A stretch of 64,000 nucleotides of DNA. Source: Desulfosporosinus sp. (GTDB taxonomy: Bacteria > Bacillota > Desulfitobacteriia > Desulfitobacteriales > Desulfitobacteriaceae). How positions within the stretch are numbered: the stretch's first letter is position 1; each line of letters opens with the position of its first letter. Below the pieces are notes generated by a model that was not told the DNA's origin, searched no databases, and saw only the letters and a program-made list of their open reading frames with translations. Shown one piece after another: positions 8,315 to 17,940 of the stretch. The translations under genes and the position numbers were made by a program. Where the stretch lies: NCBI GenBank assembly GCA_003513495.1, contig DOPM01000060.1:1-64000 (forward strand). The letters are read 5' to 3'.

Positions 8315-10162
8315 ATGAGTACGGCTGTGGAAACAAAGGAATTTCAAACAGAAATCAGGCAATTATTAGACATCGTCATTCATTCCCTTTACACTGAGCG
8401 TGAGATTTTCTTAAGAGAACTAATCTCCAATGCTGCAGATGCTATGGAGAAGCTGCGTTATACGCAGTTAACAGGACCAGAAGTTAAGGATAAAGACGCT
8501 GCGTTAGAAATCCATATCGATACGGATGATAACTCACATACACTAACGATTACAGATACCGGAATTGGAATGACAAAGGAAGAGTTAGTTGAAAACTTAG
8601 GGACTATTGCACATTCAGGTTCTAAAGAATTTATCCAACATTTAAGCACGAAAGGGGATCAAAAGGATCTTAATCTTATCGGGCAGTTTGGGGTTGGCTT
8701 TTACTCAGCCTTTATGGTAGCTGACAAAGTGACTATTTACACTCGTTCCTATCATCAGGAGGGCCAATGCTATACCTGGGAATCAGACGGTGTAGGGAGT
8801 TATACAATTTCTGAAGGAGAGGACCGCATTCGAGGAACGAAGATGGTTCTTCAACTAAAAGAAGATGCTTACGAATTTGCTAAGGAAGAGACTGTTCAAC
8901 GTGTTATAAAACAATACTCCAGTTTTGTTCCTTATCCTATCATGGTTAATGGACAAAAGGTAAATACGGTTGACGCCCTTTGGACAAAAAATAAGAACGA
9001 GATTTCAGATAATGACTATAACGAATTCTATAAGTTTGTCGCCAATGCCTATGATGAACCACTCTTTCGTCTCCATTTTTCTTCAGACGCTCCCCTAAAT
9101 ATTAACACCTTATTATTTGTACCTAAGGAGAATCTCGAACAATTTGGTTTCGGACGCACAGAGCCTGGGGTAAGTCTTTATTGCAAAAAAGTTCTGATTC
9201 AAGAAAAGTCCCCGGTTGTTTTGCCAGAGTGGCTGCGCTTTTTAAGAGGGGTGATCGATAGTGAAGAGCTCCCCCTTAATATCTCAAGGGAAACCATGCA
9301 AGACAGTGCTTTGGTAGGTAAGCTTAATAAAGTAGTCACAAGTCGTTTTCTCAAATTCCTCGATGGACAATCAACATCTGAGCCTGAAAAGTTCAAAGAA
9401 TTTTGGGAGAAATTCAACTTCTATCTTAAAGAAGGGGCAGCCAATGACTTCACGCATCAAAAAGAACTTGTTAAACTTTTGCGATTTGAGTCATCAAACA
9501 CCCAGGCTGGCGAATTAGTATCTTTGGCTGATTACGTAGGACGAATGAAAGAAGACCAAGCAGCTATTTATTATGTGAACGGTCCTTCGCGTGAGGTCAT
9601 AGAGTCTGGTCCTTATCTTGAAATATTCAAGGACAAAGGTTTAGAAGTTATTTATACTTATGCAGCAATTGATGACTATATCTTTGGAGCGATCAGGGAA
9701 TACGAGGGCAAAAAACTTATTTCTGCGGATGAAGCAGATTTAAACTTGGGGGATGCTGAACAAAAGACGAGAAGTGAACATGCTCTCTCGGAGGAAGATG
9801 TATTGGCCCTCACAACTTGGCTCAAAGAGGTTTTAGGAAGTAAGGTAACCGAAGTTCGGGAATCGAAGCGTTTAGTGGACAGCCCGGCGGTAGTGCTTAG
9901 TCCATACGGGACAAACAGTATGCAACGGATGATGCAGCTGGTAAATAAAGACCTTAACAAGGTTGGTCCTAGTGTTTTAGAAATAAACCCCGCTCATCCA
10001 ATGATTAAACGCTTAGACAGCGCTCGTAGATCCGAAGATTCCTTTGCAAAAATTGCTGCAGAGCAGATATTCGAAAACGCACAAATAGCGGCGGGACTCA
10101 TCATAGATCCCAGAGGAATGGTGAATCGACTTAATGAAATTCTAGAACGTGCTTTAGGATAA
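8315..10162 (+). CDS. htpG: Molecular chaperone HtpG (Hsp90)
   Basis: 615 residues, standard length. The GHKL ATPase motifs are present: ELISNAADAMEKLR, ITDTGIGMTKEEL and the lid region ending GQFGVGFYSAFMVA. The middle domain carries the catalytic Arg region (LNISRETMQ), and the C-terminal dimerisation domain ends normally. It folds and remodels client proteins in the cytoplasm. The ATG follows CATGGAGGTAAC. It is flanked by its own terminator at 10170-10200 and looks monocistronic. Confidence 0.97.
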   Translation: MSTAVETKEFQTEIRQLLDIVIHSLYTEREIFLRELISNAADAMEKLRYTQLTGPEVKDKDAALEIHIDTDDNSHTLTITDTGIGMTKEELVENLGTIAHSGSKEFIQHLSTKGDQKDLNLIGQFGVGFYSAFMVADKVTIYTRSYHQEGQCYTWESDGVGSYTISEGEDRIRGTKMVLQLKEDAYEFAKEETVQRVIKQYSSFVPYPIMVNGQKVNTVDALWTKNKNEISDNDYNEFYKFVANAYDEPLFRLHFSSDAPLNINTLLFVPKENLEQFGFGRTEPGVSLYCKKVLIQEKSPVVLPEWLRFLRGVIDSEELPLNISRETMQDSALVGKLNKVVTSRFLKFLDGQSTSEPEKFKEFWEKFNFYLKEGAANDFTHQKELVKLLRFESSNTQAGELVSLADYVGRMKEDQAAIYYVNGPSREVIESGPYLEIFKDKGLEVIYTYAAIDDYIFGAIREYEGKKLISADEADLNLGDAEQKTRSEHALSEEDVLALTTWLKEVLGSKVTEVRESKRLVDSPAVVLSPYGTNSMQRMMQLVNKDLNKVGPSVLEINPAHPMIKRLDSARRSEDSFAKIAAEQIFENAQIAAGLIIDPRGMVNRLNEILERALG

Positions 10163-10169
10163 TCGTCAA

Positions 10170-10200
10170 GGAAAGGGCTGCAATTTTTGTAGCTCTTTCC
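10170..10200 (+). terminator. Terminator-like hairpin after htpG
   Basis: A 14-base stem (10170-10183 with 10187-10200, two G-U pairs) starts eight bases after the htpG stop. Only TATTTAT follows, so the T-run is weak. Confidence 0.6.
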
Positions 10201-10586
10201 TATTTATGATCGCAATACGATTATCTAATTGATCAATAAGAAATAAGAATTTTACAAGCTTAGTAAAATTCCTTAGACTGATAGTGATAATAAGAACAAA
10301 TGTGATCTTATACTCTGAATACTTACTCCTTGGGGTAAAGATTCATAAGCTTCTTAGTGATAAAAGAGTGTGCTCAAGATGCTTATGAGTGATGTAATCC
10401 ATCCTGGTTCGGGGGGGAATAGGGCACTATTTATGTGAAAACGTTCTCAGGATAGGTCGATGTTGAATAGCGCCAACATCGACTGAATTGTGTTACACAA
10501 AGGCCATGAAAATGGTGGTAATGAGCGTTCCTAGTAGGAATCAATAAAGCGGATCTTACAATATAAACTACAAGGAGTGGTCAAAA
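10201..10586. other. Long leader region upstream of the dsr cluster with inverted repeats
   Basis: No gene is seen. Two clean inverted repeats lie here: 10247-10255/10263-10271 (GAATTTTAC, 7-base spacer) and 10456-10465/10474-10483 (GTCGATGTTG, 8-base spacer). Either could be an operator or an RNA hairpin controlling the dsrMKJOP transcript. This is inference from position. Confidence 0.4.
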
Positions 10587-11138
10587 TTGGACATCAAGTT
10601 TAATGAGATCTTAAAAGAAAAGAAATCCACCATTTCAAAACGATGGCTAGATACCATGATAGCGTCGTATCCCAAAGATGACTCCGGCTTTTTAATGAGT
10701 CAAAAAGATAGGTTCGCAAATCCCGTGGGTTATACCTTTACTAAAGGGTTAGACGGCATCTTAGAAGTGCTCATTAAAGATGAGGACTCCGCAGAAAGTC
10801 TACAATTTCTCAATGATATCATTAAGGTTAGAGCAATACAAGATTTCACCCCCGCGAAAGCTATGGCCTTTATCTTCCAACTTAAAACCATAGTTCGCGA
10901 AGAATTAAGAAAGGAAATAAGGCAGAACCAGATCTACGTCGAATTGTTGGAGTTTGAATCAAAAATAGATGATCTGGCCCTTAATGCCTTTGATATATAT
11001 GTAAAATGCCGAGAACAAATCTATGAACTAAGGACAGATGAGCTAAAACGGATGACCTTTACCCTATTAAAGAAAGCTAATTTAATGTCCGAAATTCCTG
11101 ATCCAGATCCAGAAAGTGAACCCAAAGACCAAAATTAA
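10587..11138 (+). CDS. RsbRD N-terminal-domain protein leading the dsrMKJOP cluster
   Basis: 183 residues, starting with TTG after AAGGAG. The FNEILKEKKSTISKRWLDTMIASYP opening and all-helical body match the N-terminal domain of RsbRD-type stress-sensor proteins, without the STAS domain that the full RsbR proteins carry. The dsrM start lies 17 bases after its stop, so the two are probably co-transcribed. Such genes are, as I recall, often found directly before dsrM. A signalling or assembly role for the Dsr membrane complex is possible; no activity can be assigned from sequence. Confidence 0.7.
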   Translation: MDIKFNEILKEKKSTISKRWLDTMIASYPKDDSGFLMSQKDRFANPVGYTFTKGLDGILEVLIKDEDSAESLQFLNDIIKVRAIQDFTPAKAMAFIFQLKTIVREELRKEIRQNQIYVELLEFESKIDDLALNAFDIYVKCREQIYELRTDELKRMTFTLLKKANLMSEIPDPDPESEPKDQN

Positions 11139-11155
11139 AGGAAGGAGGTCGTAGA

Positions 11156-12157
11156 GTGAAAGTCTTGTTTTCTTTCCTCGCAGTCATTTTAATCATTCTA
11201 GTAGCCACCATGGGAGCGTTTATTACAAATTTGCATTATGTCTTTGGTATTATTATACCCTATCTAGCCTTCGCTATGTTTGTAGGTGGATTCATTTACC
11301 GAGTCGTCAAATGGGGGCGGTCTCCTGTACCCTTCCGTATACCTACAACGATTGGACAGCAAAAATCACTCCCTTGGATTAAACAGAATAAGATTGAAAA
11401 TCCAACAAGTGCTTTTGGTGTTGTTGTCAGAATGGCAATGGAAGTGCTATTTTTTCGCTCATTGTTCCGTAATACTAAGACTGAATTAAGGGAAGGGCAA
11501 AATGGCCCAGAACTAGCCTACGGCTCGGCAAAATGGCTTTGGTTAGGTAGTTTGTTTTTTCACTGGTCATTCCTTATCATCATTGTAAGACATCTTAGAT
11601 TCTTCTTGGAGCCTATTCCGTTTGCAATTCAAGCCCTTGAGAGTATTGACGGGATCCTACAGATTGGCTTACCGGCGATTTACTTAACAGATGTTTTTAT
11701 TTTAGTCGCGATTACCTATCTGTTCCTCAGAAGAATTGTTGTTCCACAGGTTCGCTACATCTCACTTCCTGCTGATTTCTTCCCGCTATTTATGATTATG
11801 AGCATAGCAATCTCGGGAGTCCTGATGCGTTATTTTTATAAAGTGGATCTAGTTGCAGTCAAACAATTGACAATTGGATTAGCTACGTTTCAGCCTGTCC
11901 TCCCTACGGGAATCGGCCCAATGTTTTTCATTCATATTTTCTTAGTCAGTACGCTCTTTGCTTATTTCCCTACAAGTAAATTAATGCATATGGGCGGAAT
12001 CTTTATGAGTCCTACTAGAAATATGATTAGTAATAACCGCATGGTTCGACACATTAATCCCTGGAATCCTGAAGTTAAAGTTCATACTTATGAACAGTAT
12101 GAAGACGAATTTAGGGACAAGATGAAAAAAGCTGGTATACCGGTAGAAAAGGAGTGA
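11156..12157 (+). CDS. dsrM: DsrM, membrane cytochrome b subunit of the sulfite reduction complex
   Basis: 333 residues, starting GTG after GGAGG. It has an N-terminal hydrophobic helix pair and a NarI-like cytochrome b core of about five helices with histidines such as HWSFLIIIVRHLRFF and IHIFLV. A cytoplasmic tail (RHINPWNPEVKVHTYEQYEDEF) ends the protein. DsrM takes electrons from menaquinol and, with DsrK, delivers them to the DsrC trisulfide. It is the first of five tightly packed dsrMKJOP genes. Confidence 0.95.
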   Translation: MKVLFSFLAVILIILVATMGAFITNLHYVFGIIIPYLAFAMFVGGFIYRVVKWGRSPVPFRIPTTIGQQKSLPWIKQNKIENPTSAFGVVVRMAMEVLFFRSLFRNTKTELREGQNGPELAYGSAKWLWLGSLFFHWSFLIIIVRHLRFFLEPIPFAIQALESIDGILQIGLPAIYLTDVFILVAITYLFLRRIVVPQVRYISLPADFFPLFMIMSIAISGVLMRYFYKVDLVAVKQLTIGLATFQPVLPTGIGPMFFIHIFLVSTLFAYFPTSKLMHMGGIFMSPTRNMISNNRMVRHINPWNPEVKVHTYEQYEDEFRDKMKKAGIPVEKE

Positions 12158-12163
12158 TCGTGG

Positions 12164-13783
12164 ATGGCGCCGAAAGTAAAACTTCCTAAACCGGGAGAAT
12201 TATCGAAAATTGAATTTAAAAACCCGGCAACGGATTGGATGGATACACCAGTAGAATTCAAACCGGGTACCTATTGCTGGGGAGCAAAAGAAAAAGATTT
12301 ACTCACGTTAGGCTTACCTAACCCAAGACAGTGGTCGCCAGCCGACGAAGACTGGAAAATACCAGATGGTTGGGAATCTACAATCATAGAGGGAATCGCA
12401 GAACGGTTGAGCAAATATCGTTCGTTCAAAGTTTTCATGGATATTTGTGTAAGATGTGGGGCCTGCGCCGATAAATGTCATTTTTATATTGCTACAGGTG
12501 ACCCGAAAAATATGCCTGTACTAAGGGCAGAGCTGCTAAGATCTGTTTACAAAAAGTATTTCACAAAATCAGGGAAATTCCTTGGACGTCTGGCTGGTGC
12601 CAGAGAGCTTAATATGGATGTTCTAAAGGAATGGTGGTCTTACTTCTTCCAATGCACCGAATGTCGACGCTGTTCGGTCTTCTGTCCTTATGGTATTGAC
12701 CAAGCAGAGGTCACAATCATTGGTAGAGAACTTCTTAATCTAGTAGGTTTAAATATCGACTGGATTGCAGGACCGGCTGCTGCTTGTTACATGAAAGGGA
12801 ATCACCTAGGCTTAGAGCCCCATGCAATTACTGGGAACATTGAATCCATGGTCGATGATATTGAGGATATCACTGGTATTAGAGTCAATCCAACCTTTAA
12901 CAGAAAAGGTGCCGAAATCATGTTTGTCACTCCCTCAGGCGACCTTCTAGGTGAACCAGGGATTCAAACTTGTATGGGTTATCTTATGCTCTTCCATGAG
13001 CTAGGTCTGGACTATACTTGGAGTACCTATGCCTCTGAAGGTGGTAACTTCGGCTTCTTCACATCAAATGATATGGCGAAGAGACTTAATTATAAGATTT
13101 ATGCCGAAGCAAAACGATTAGGTGTTAAATATATCATTGGTGGAGAATGTGGACATATGTGGAGGGTCCTGAACCAATACATGGATACCTGGCATGGTCC
13201 TGCAGATTTCTTAGAGGTTCCGGTTTCACCAATTACTGGCACAGTCTTTGAAAATGCTAAATCTACTAAGATGATTCATATTTCCGAATTCACCGCTGAC
13301 TTAATTAAGCACAAAAAATTAAATCTTGACCCAAGTCGCAATGACCATCTAAAGGTTACCTATCATGATTCCTGTAATCCTTCTCGTGGAATGGGATTGC
13401 TTGATGAACCAAGAGAAATCATTAAAGCAGTTTGCAATAATTTCTACGAGATGCCAGAAAACACGATCCGAGAGAAGACCTTCTGCTGTGGCAGCGGATC
13501 CGGACTAAACGCTTCTGAAAATATGGAACAGCGCATGAGAGGTGGATTCCCACGAGCTAATGCTGTTAAGTATGTACGTGAAAAGCATGGAGTAAACATG
13601 CTGGCAAACATTTGTGCAGTTGACCGTGCCGCATTACCAGCTTTAATGGACTACTGGAATCCAGGGGTAGGAGTTACTGGTGTAACCGAGCTAGTTGGTA
13701 ATGCCTTGGTAATGAAAGGCGAGAAAGAGAGAACCACTAATCTCCGTTTTGAAGATCTTCCAGGAAAAGGGGGTAATGAGTAA
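12164..13783 (+). CDS. dsrK: DsrK, HdrD-like iron-sulfur subunit
   Basis: 539 residues. Two [4Fe-4S] motifs, CVRCGACADKCH near residue 95 and CTECRRCSVFCPYG near 165, come before two CCG-type segments (HDSCNPSRG and FCCGSGSG). The latter bind the special catalytic cluster in HdrB/HdrD. By homology it reduces the disulfide or trisulfide of DsrC on the cytoplasmic face of DsrM. AAGGAG lies before the ATG and the dsrJ start overlaps its stop by one base (TAATG). Confidence 0.96.
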   Translation: MAPKVKLPKPGELSKIEFKNPATDWMDTPVEFKPGTYCWGAKEKDLLTLGLPNPRQWSPADEDWKIPDGWESTIIEGIAERLSKYRSFKVFMDICVRCGACADKCHFYIATGDPKNMPVLRAELLRSVYKKYFTKSGKFLGRLAGARELNMDVLKEWWSYFFQCTECRRCSVFCPYGIDQAEVTIIGRELLNLVGLNIDWIAGPAAACYMKGNHLGLEPHAITGNIESMVDDIEDITGIRVNPTFNRKGAEIMFVTPSGDLLGEPGIQTCMGYLMLFHELGLDYTWSTYASEGGNFGFFTSNDMAKRLNYKIYAEAKRLGVKYIIGGECGHMWRVLNQYMDTWHGPADFLEVPVSPITGTVFENAKSTKMIHISEFTADLIKHKKLNLDPSRNDHLKVTYHDSCNPSRGMGLLDEPREIIKAVCNNFYEMPENTIREKTFCCGSGSGLNASENMEQRMRGGFPRANAVKYVREKHGVNMLANICAVDRAALPALMDYWNPGVGVTGVTELVGNALVMKGEKERTTNLRFEDLPGKGGNE

Positions 13784-14262
13784 TGTATAAAGGCGGAAAA
13801 ATAATTGCTTCACTCATTATCTTTGCGGCACTTTTTACGATCCCTTTCTTCTATAACATGGGAAAAGTCAATGCTGGACCAGATGTTGCTCTTGATACTC
13901 CAGCTATCCAACGGCTGCCTGCATCCGAACAGCAATGTGTGGAGTCGCCAGAATTTATGAAAGAGAATCACATGCAACTCCTCAATCAATGGAGAGAGGA
14001 AGCGGTACGGAACGGACAGACAGTGTATATCAATAGCCAAGGTAAGAAATTTGATATTAGTCTTCAAGATACGTGCCTGAAATGTCATGCAACTGAGTCG
14101 GCTTCGAACCCAGTAGTCCTAAACAATCCAGCGAACAGCACAGGAGTAAGTAACCCAGCACTAAATGCCTCACCTGAATTCTGTGCATCCTGCCATGATT
14201 ATTCAGCTGTGAAGCCGCTATGTTGGACTTGCCATTTTGAGCCAAAGGAGGCGGTGAAATGA
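13783..14262 (+). CDS. dsrJ: DsrJ, exported triheme cytochrome c
   Basis: 159 residues with an N-terminal signal anchor (IIASLIIFAALFTIPFF). Three haem motifs are visible: CLKCH, CASCH and CWTCH. The cysteine in EQQCVESPEFMKENHMQLL is in the region where DsrJ of Allochromatium has a Cys haem ligand. It faces the outside of the membrane and forms a module with DsrO and DsrP. Its stop overlaps the dsrO start (ATGA). Confidence 0.93.
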   Translation: MYKGGKIIASLIIFAALFTIPFFYNMGKVNAGPDVALDTPAIQRLPASEQQCVESPEFMKENHMQLLNQWREEAVRNGQTVYINSQGKKFDISLQDTCLKCHATESASNPVVLNNPANSTGVSNPALNASPEFCASCHDYSAVKPLCWTCHFEPKEAVK

Positions 14263-15059
14263 GCATCAATAGACGACAATTTCTGAGAAGAGCTGGAGTG
14301 ATCACTGCATTGGGACTAGGGAGTTCTTTTGTAATCAGCGGTTTCCGCAAGAAAGAGGTTGCTGAAGCAGCTGGATTTGCAAAGGCTCCTAAGGATATGC
14401 CAGCTAAGCGTTGGGCTATGGTTGTTGATATGAGCAAGTTCAAAACAGAAGCTGACATGAATAAGGTTGTTGAAGCTTGCCATAAACTCCATAATGTACC
14501 TGATTTCGGTAATCCAAAGGATGAAATTAAATGGATCTGGAAAGACGATTATCATCATACCTTTGCCGGTGGGTTTAATGAATATTTAGATGAGAATGTA
14601 ATGCATAGTCCCTTTTTGGTAACATGTAATCATTGCGATAACCCACCCTGCGTAAAGGCATGTCCCACCCAGGCCACGTTTAAGAGGCCAGATGGTATTG
14701 TTGCAATGGACTTTCACAGGTGCATTGGATGTCGATTCTGTATGGCAGCCTGCCCATTCAGTGCAAGAAGTTTTAACTTTAAAGATCCAAGAACCCATAT
14801 TGATGAAATCTCTCCAGAATATCCAACGAGAACACCGGGTGTAGTTGAAAAGTGCAACTTTTGCTATGAACGTTTAGCTGACGGACTACAGCCAGTTTGT
14901 GTAGAACAGTCAAATGGGGGATTAATATTCGGAGACTTGGATGATCCGAATTCCGAGGTGCGAAAAATCATCAGTACGAAACTTACTATTCGACGTAAAC
15001 CAGAATTGGGTACCCAACCCTGTGTTTACTACCTAGTAGGAGGTGGCGAACATGATTGA
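14259..15059 (+). CDS. dsrO: DsrO, Tat-exported ferredoxin-like subunit
   Basis: 266 residues. The twin-arginine signal RRQFLRR and a hydrophobic stretch open the protein, so it is exported folded with its clusters. Cysteine groups include CNHCDNPPCVKACP, CIGCRFCMAACPF and CNFCYERL, as in NrfC/HybA-type [4Fe-4S] carriers. It should pass electrons between DsrJ and DsrP outside the membrane. It overlaps dsrJ by 4 bases and dsrP by about 8. Confidence 0.94.
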   Translation: MSINRRQFLRRAGVITALGLGSSFVISGFRKKEVAEAAGFAKAPKDMPAKRWAMVVDMSKFKTEADMNKVVEACHKLHNVPDFGNPKDEIKWIWKDDYHHTFAGGFNEYLDENVMHSPFLVTCNHCDNPPCVKACPTQATFKRPDGIVAMDFHRCIGCRFCMAACPFSARSFNFKDPRTHIDEISPEYPTRTPGVVEKCNFCYERLADGLQPVCVEQSNGGLIFGDLDDPNSEVRKIISTKLTIRRKPELGTQPCVYYLVGGGEHD

Positions 15060-16215
15060 AAAAGCACTATCAGGCAGCAAAAGATACTGGATATGGGTTA
15101 CACTATTACTAGGTATGATAGCAATCGGTTTCTACGCGTATATGAATCAGTTTAACAATGGTTTAGGCGTAACAGGCATGAGCCGGGATGTATCCTGGGG
15201 ATTATACATTGCCCAGTTTACCTTCCTTGTGGGTGTCGCTGCTTCTGCAGTTATGTTGGTTTTGCCTTATTACCTGCATGACTTCAAGAAATTTGGCAAA
15301 ATGGTCATCCTGGGAGAGTTTTTGGCTATCCCAGCGGTGATAATGTGTATGTTATTTATTGTAGTAGACTTAGGGCAACCAATGCGGATTATGAATGTAA
15401 TTCTTCATCCAAGTCCCCGATCAGTTATGTTTTATGATATGATAGTCCTATGCGGATATCTTCTCATTAACTTGGTTGTTGGATGGACGACTCTCGGTGC
15501 GGAGCGCAAGGGATTTCCTTCTCCGAAATGGGTTAAACCAATCATTTATCTATCCATTCCTTGGGCTGTCAGTATTCATACCGTAACTGCCTTCTTATAC
15601 GCCGGTCTTCCTGGCAGACATCTCTGGTTATCTGCTATCATGGCTGCGCGCTTCCTTGCATCCGCTTTCGCTGCTGGTCCTGCAATCCTGCTTCTATTAT
15701 GCTTTATTGTTAGAAAGGTCAGTAAGTTTAACCCGGATCCAGAAGGTGGAGCAATTCAGTCTCTAGTAAAGATAGTTAGATATGCCATGATTGCCAATAT
15801 ATTCTTCTATATCTTAGAGATCTTTACAGCATTCTATAGTGGTATTCCTGAATACAGTGCAGCTTTAAGATATACTCTCTTTGGTTTAAATGGTTATAAT
15901 AGTTTAGTACCCATTATGTGGACAGCAGTTGTCTTAGCCTTCTTAGGAGTTGCAATTCTCATTTTCCCAAGTACACGAATGAATGGAGCAACTTTAACAA
16001 TAGGACTTCTGTCGATCATAATTGCTAACTGGATTGATAAAGGTATGGTGTTAATTGTTGCAGGATTCGTCCCTAATTCCTTCGAACGAGTTGTCGAATA
16101 TGCTCCGACTCTCAATGAGGTATTAGTAACTTTGGGTGTATACTCGATTGGCTTGCTGTTAATCACGATACTCTACAAAGTTGCAATATCAGTTAGGGAA
16201 GAGAAAGCAAGCTAA
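15052..16215 (+). CDS. dsrP: DsrP, NrfD-family quinone-interacting membrane subunit
   Basis: About 387 residues with roughly ten membrane helices, as in NrfD/PsrC proteins. It is the quinone site for the DsrJO arm. The ATG at 15052 (MIEKALSGSKRYW) is preferred over an upstream GTG at 15043 because AGGAGG is spaced correctly for it. Its start lies inside the end of dsrO. A 94-base gap separates it from dsrC. Confidence 0.93.
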   Translation: MIEKALSGSKRYWIWVTLLLGMIAIGFYAYMNQFNNGLGVTGMSRDVSWGLYIAQFTFLVGVAASAVMLVLPYYLHDFKKFGKMVILGEFLAIPAVIMCMLFIVVDLGQPMRIMNVILHPSPRSVMFYDMIVLCGYLLINLVVGWTTLGAERKGFPSPKWVKPIIYLSIPWAVSIHTVTAFLYAGLPGRHLWLSAIMAARFLASAFAAGPAILLLLCFIVRKVSKFNPDPEGGAIQSLVKIVRYAMIANIFFYILEIFTAFYSGIPEYSAALRYTLFGLNGYNSLVPIMWTAVVLAFLGVAILIFPSTRMNGATLTIGLLSIIIANWIDKGMVLIVAGFVPNSFERVVEYAPTLNEVLVTLGVYSIGLLLITILYKVAISVREEKAS

Positions 16216-16309
16216 ATTGTATGATTGGTTTTGATGCTTGTTTGGGGGGGGTATCCCAATCTCAAACAGTATCAATTTTATAAACACACATAAGGAGGAA
16301 TAATTAATT

Positions 16310-16627
16310 ATGGCTCAACTAGTAGTAGGAGATTTAACTGTTGAACTGGACGAAGACGGTTTTCTTGAGGATTATGCTGTATGGACTGAAGAAGTAGCTC
16401 ATGCTCTCGCTGCCACTGAGGAAGTAGAAGAACTTACAGAAGATCATTGGAAAATGATTAACTATCTACGTGACTATTTTGATCAGTTCGGTGTTGCTCC
16501 AATGGTTCGTAAAATGGTTAAAGACACCGGTTATGACCAAAAGAAAATCTATGAACTTTTCCCAGCTGGCCCAGGAAAAGGCGCTTGTAAAATTGCTGGA
16601 CTTCCAAAACCAACCGGATGCGTATAA
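16310..16627 (+). CDS. dsrC: DsrC, sulfur carrier protein
   Basis: 105 residues ending CKIAGLPKPTGCV. The flexible C-terminal arm carries the two conserved cysteines (the penultimate one and one 11 residues earlier) that true DsrC needs to form the trisulfide with DsrAB. An optimal AAGGAGG stands upstream. It directly follows dsrMKJOP, whose DsrK subunit reduces it. dsrAB is not in the window. A strong terminator follows. Confidence 0.97.
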   Translation: MAQLVVGDLTVELDEDGFLEDYAVWTEEVAHALAATEEVEELTEDHWKMINYLRDYFDQFGVAPMVRKMVKDTGYDQKKIYELFPAGPGKGACKIAGLPKPTGCV

Positions 16628-16657
16628 GTCACTTTTAGTTTTTAGTTTGCTAATTAT

Positions 16658-16700
16658 TAATAGAGCCGATCATGTATGTGGTCGGCTCTATTAAGTTTTT
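16658..16700 (+). terminator. Rho-independent terminator after dsrC
   Basis: Perfect 12-base stem TAATAGAGCCGA (16658-16669 with 16682-16693), followed by AGTTTTT. Confidence 0.88.
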
Positions 16701-16728
16701 CTGTACTGTCAGAAAGAATAAGTTTAAC

Positions 16729-16817
16729 GTCATTCTGAGCACAGCGAAGAATCTAATTTACCCAAGGTTTAGGACGAATTACGATAGATCCTTCAGTCGT
16801 TCCTCCTTCAGGATGAC
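16729..16817. repeat. Dispersed palindromic repeat, family 1, copy B
   Basis: Starts GTCATTCTGAGC and ends TCAGGATGAC, with AGCGAAGAATCTA and GATCCTTCAGTCGTTCC inside. It shares ends with copies at 3619-3680 and 21169-21226. The remaining bases of the 16701-17058 gap show no gene. Confidence 0.75.
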
Positions 16818-17058
16818 ATAACGCTTAAGTTGCTTTCTTAGCAATGTTAGATCTGACGTAAACATCTGATCTTAGGTAGAGGGGCAGGATTTCTTATTCA
16901 AGTGTAGAATATATTTATTAAGTTCATTAATAGTTCAAAAGGGCTTAAGGCAGAATACCAGGATTAAAATCGAACCGATAAACTCGCGTTCTGAAAGGTC
17001 TGCAAAAGCGAAGACTAGGGTGAAATAGAAAAACTCGGATGATCGGAAGGATAAAGAT

Positions 17059-17505
17059 ATGGCACAACTCGAGTATCGGCTCTTTGACGAGCAAAAGGAA
17101 TTTCCAGCTCTTTACCATTATAAATCTATCGCCAAGGACGAACTAATAATCCGCTTTCTTTGCGATTACTTAGTTAAGGATGGTATCGTCTACGAAAAGA
17201 CATCAAATGCACTTGAAGCACCACTTCATGTTATTTATGTTAAACTGGCAAAGGATGAGAAACCTTTACTTAGTAATCACCGTCCCACCGTCAGAACGGG
17301 CTATATTAATTTAGAAATAAGGGAATTTAAAGAAGATGTCAATGTATATCCGATCATTGACAGCGTTGAATTTAGCACATTAACTGATCTTGCAATTGTT
17401 GCACAGTGTAATTATTTTATGATTGATGGTCAAGAGTGGGAAAAGACTTCCTTTGAAGTAGATGAGGACCGAGAGAGATACGTCCTTTATGCCATAAGAG
17501 CGTGA
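17059..17505 (+). CDS. Conserved-looking hypothetical protein before a GspS-like gene
   Basis: 148 residues, no signal peptide, no membrane helix and no motif I recognise. A mixed alpha/beta composition with acidic segments is visible. The gene starts ATG after CGGAAGGATAAAG and is followed 28 bases later by the lipoprotein gene, so it probably leads a four-gene unit with the lipoprotein, the GspS-like protein and the DUF350 protein. Function unknown; in enterobacteria, GspS-like/DUF350 genes are also clustered with small unknown proteins. Confidence 0.6.
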   Translation: MAQLEYRLFDEQKEFPALYHYKSIAKDELIIRFLCDYLVKDGIVYEKTSNALEAPLHVIYVKLAKDEKPLLSNHRPTVRTGYINLEIREFKEDVNVYPIIDSVEFSTLTDLAIVAQCNYFMIDGQEWEKTSFEVDEDRERYVLYAIRA

Positions 17506-17532
17506 TAGGTTCAATCGGAAAGGAGAAATTAA

Positions 17533-17940
17533 GTGAACAAGAGTTCTAAGATGGTGAGTTTATTTCTTTCAACGGCACTGTTAATTGGCACCACTGCATG
17601 TGCTCCTGAACAACAAGTTGTTTATGACCAAGAAGGAAATCCTATCATACTTGAAGAAGATAACGATGATGATGGGTTTTTCGGTATGTTTTTAGCTCCT
17701 TTTGGTTTTTCAAAGAAGCATTCTTCAAGTGCTATACGATCCGTAAAACCATCAAAACCTTCAGGGATCACTTCCGGAGGCTCTAGTTATCCGAATTCCG
17801 ACCAATCGGATGCTGCAGATAGTTCAGGTTCAACAAGAAGTAAGACCGGAATAAAGCCAGGTAGTAGTTCTACTGCTGGGAGTGGAATCACAAGCGGAAC
17901 ACATGGAGGAATTGGGGGAGGTGGCTCAAGTGTTAGCTGA
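17533..17940 (+). CDS. Small Ser/Gly-rich exported protein, probable lipoprotein
   Basis: 135 residues, GTG start after AAAGGAGAAAT. The N-terminus (NKSSKMVSLFLSTALLIGTTACAPE) is a signal peptide with a possible, not classical, lipobox before the cysteine. An acidic patch (EEDNDDDGFF) comes next, and the last 60 residues are low-complexity Ser/Gly/Pro. The tail resembles that of proteins that span the cell wall. It overlaps the start of the next gene by 11 bases, which points to translational coupling. Confidence 0.65.
   Translation: MNKSSKMVSLFLSTALLIGTTACAPEQQVVYDQEGNPIILEEDNDDDGFFGMFLAPFGFSKKHSSSAIRSVKPSKPSGITSGGSSYPNSDQSDAADSSGSTRSKTGIKPGSSSTAGSGITSGTHGGIGGGGSSVS

Noticed and set aside
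10436..10449. CcpA-type cre site (TGAAAACGTTCTCA) before the dsr cluster
   Set aside because: One mismatch, no conserved context, and catabolite control of dsr is not established.
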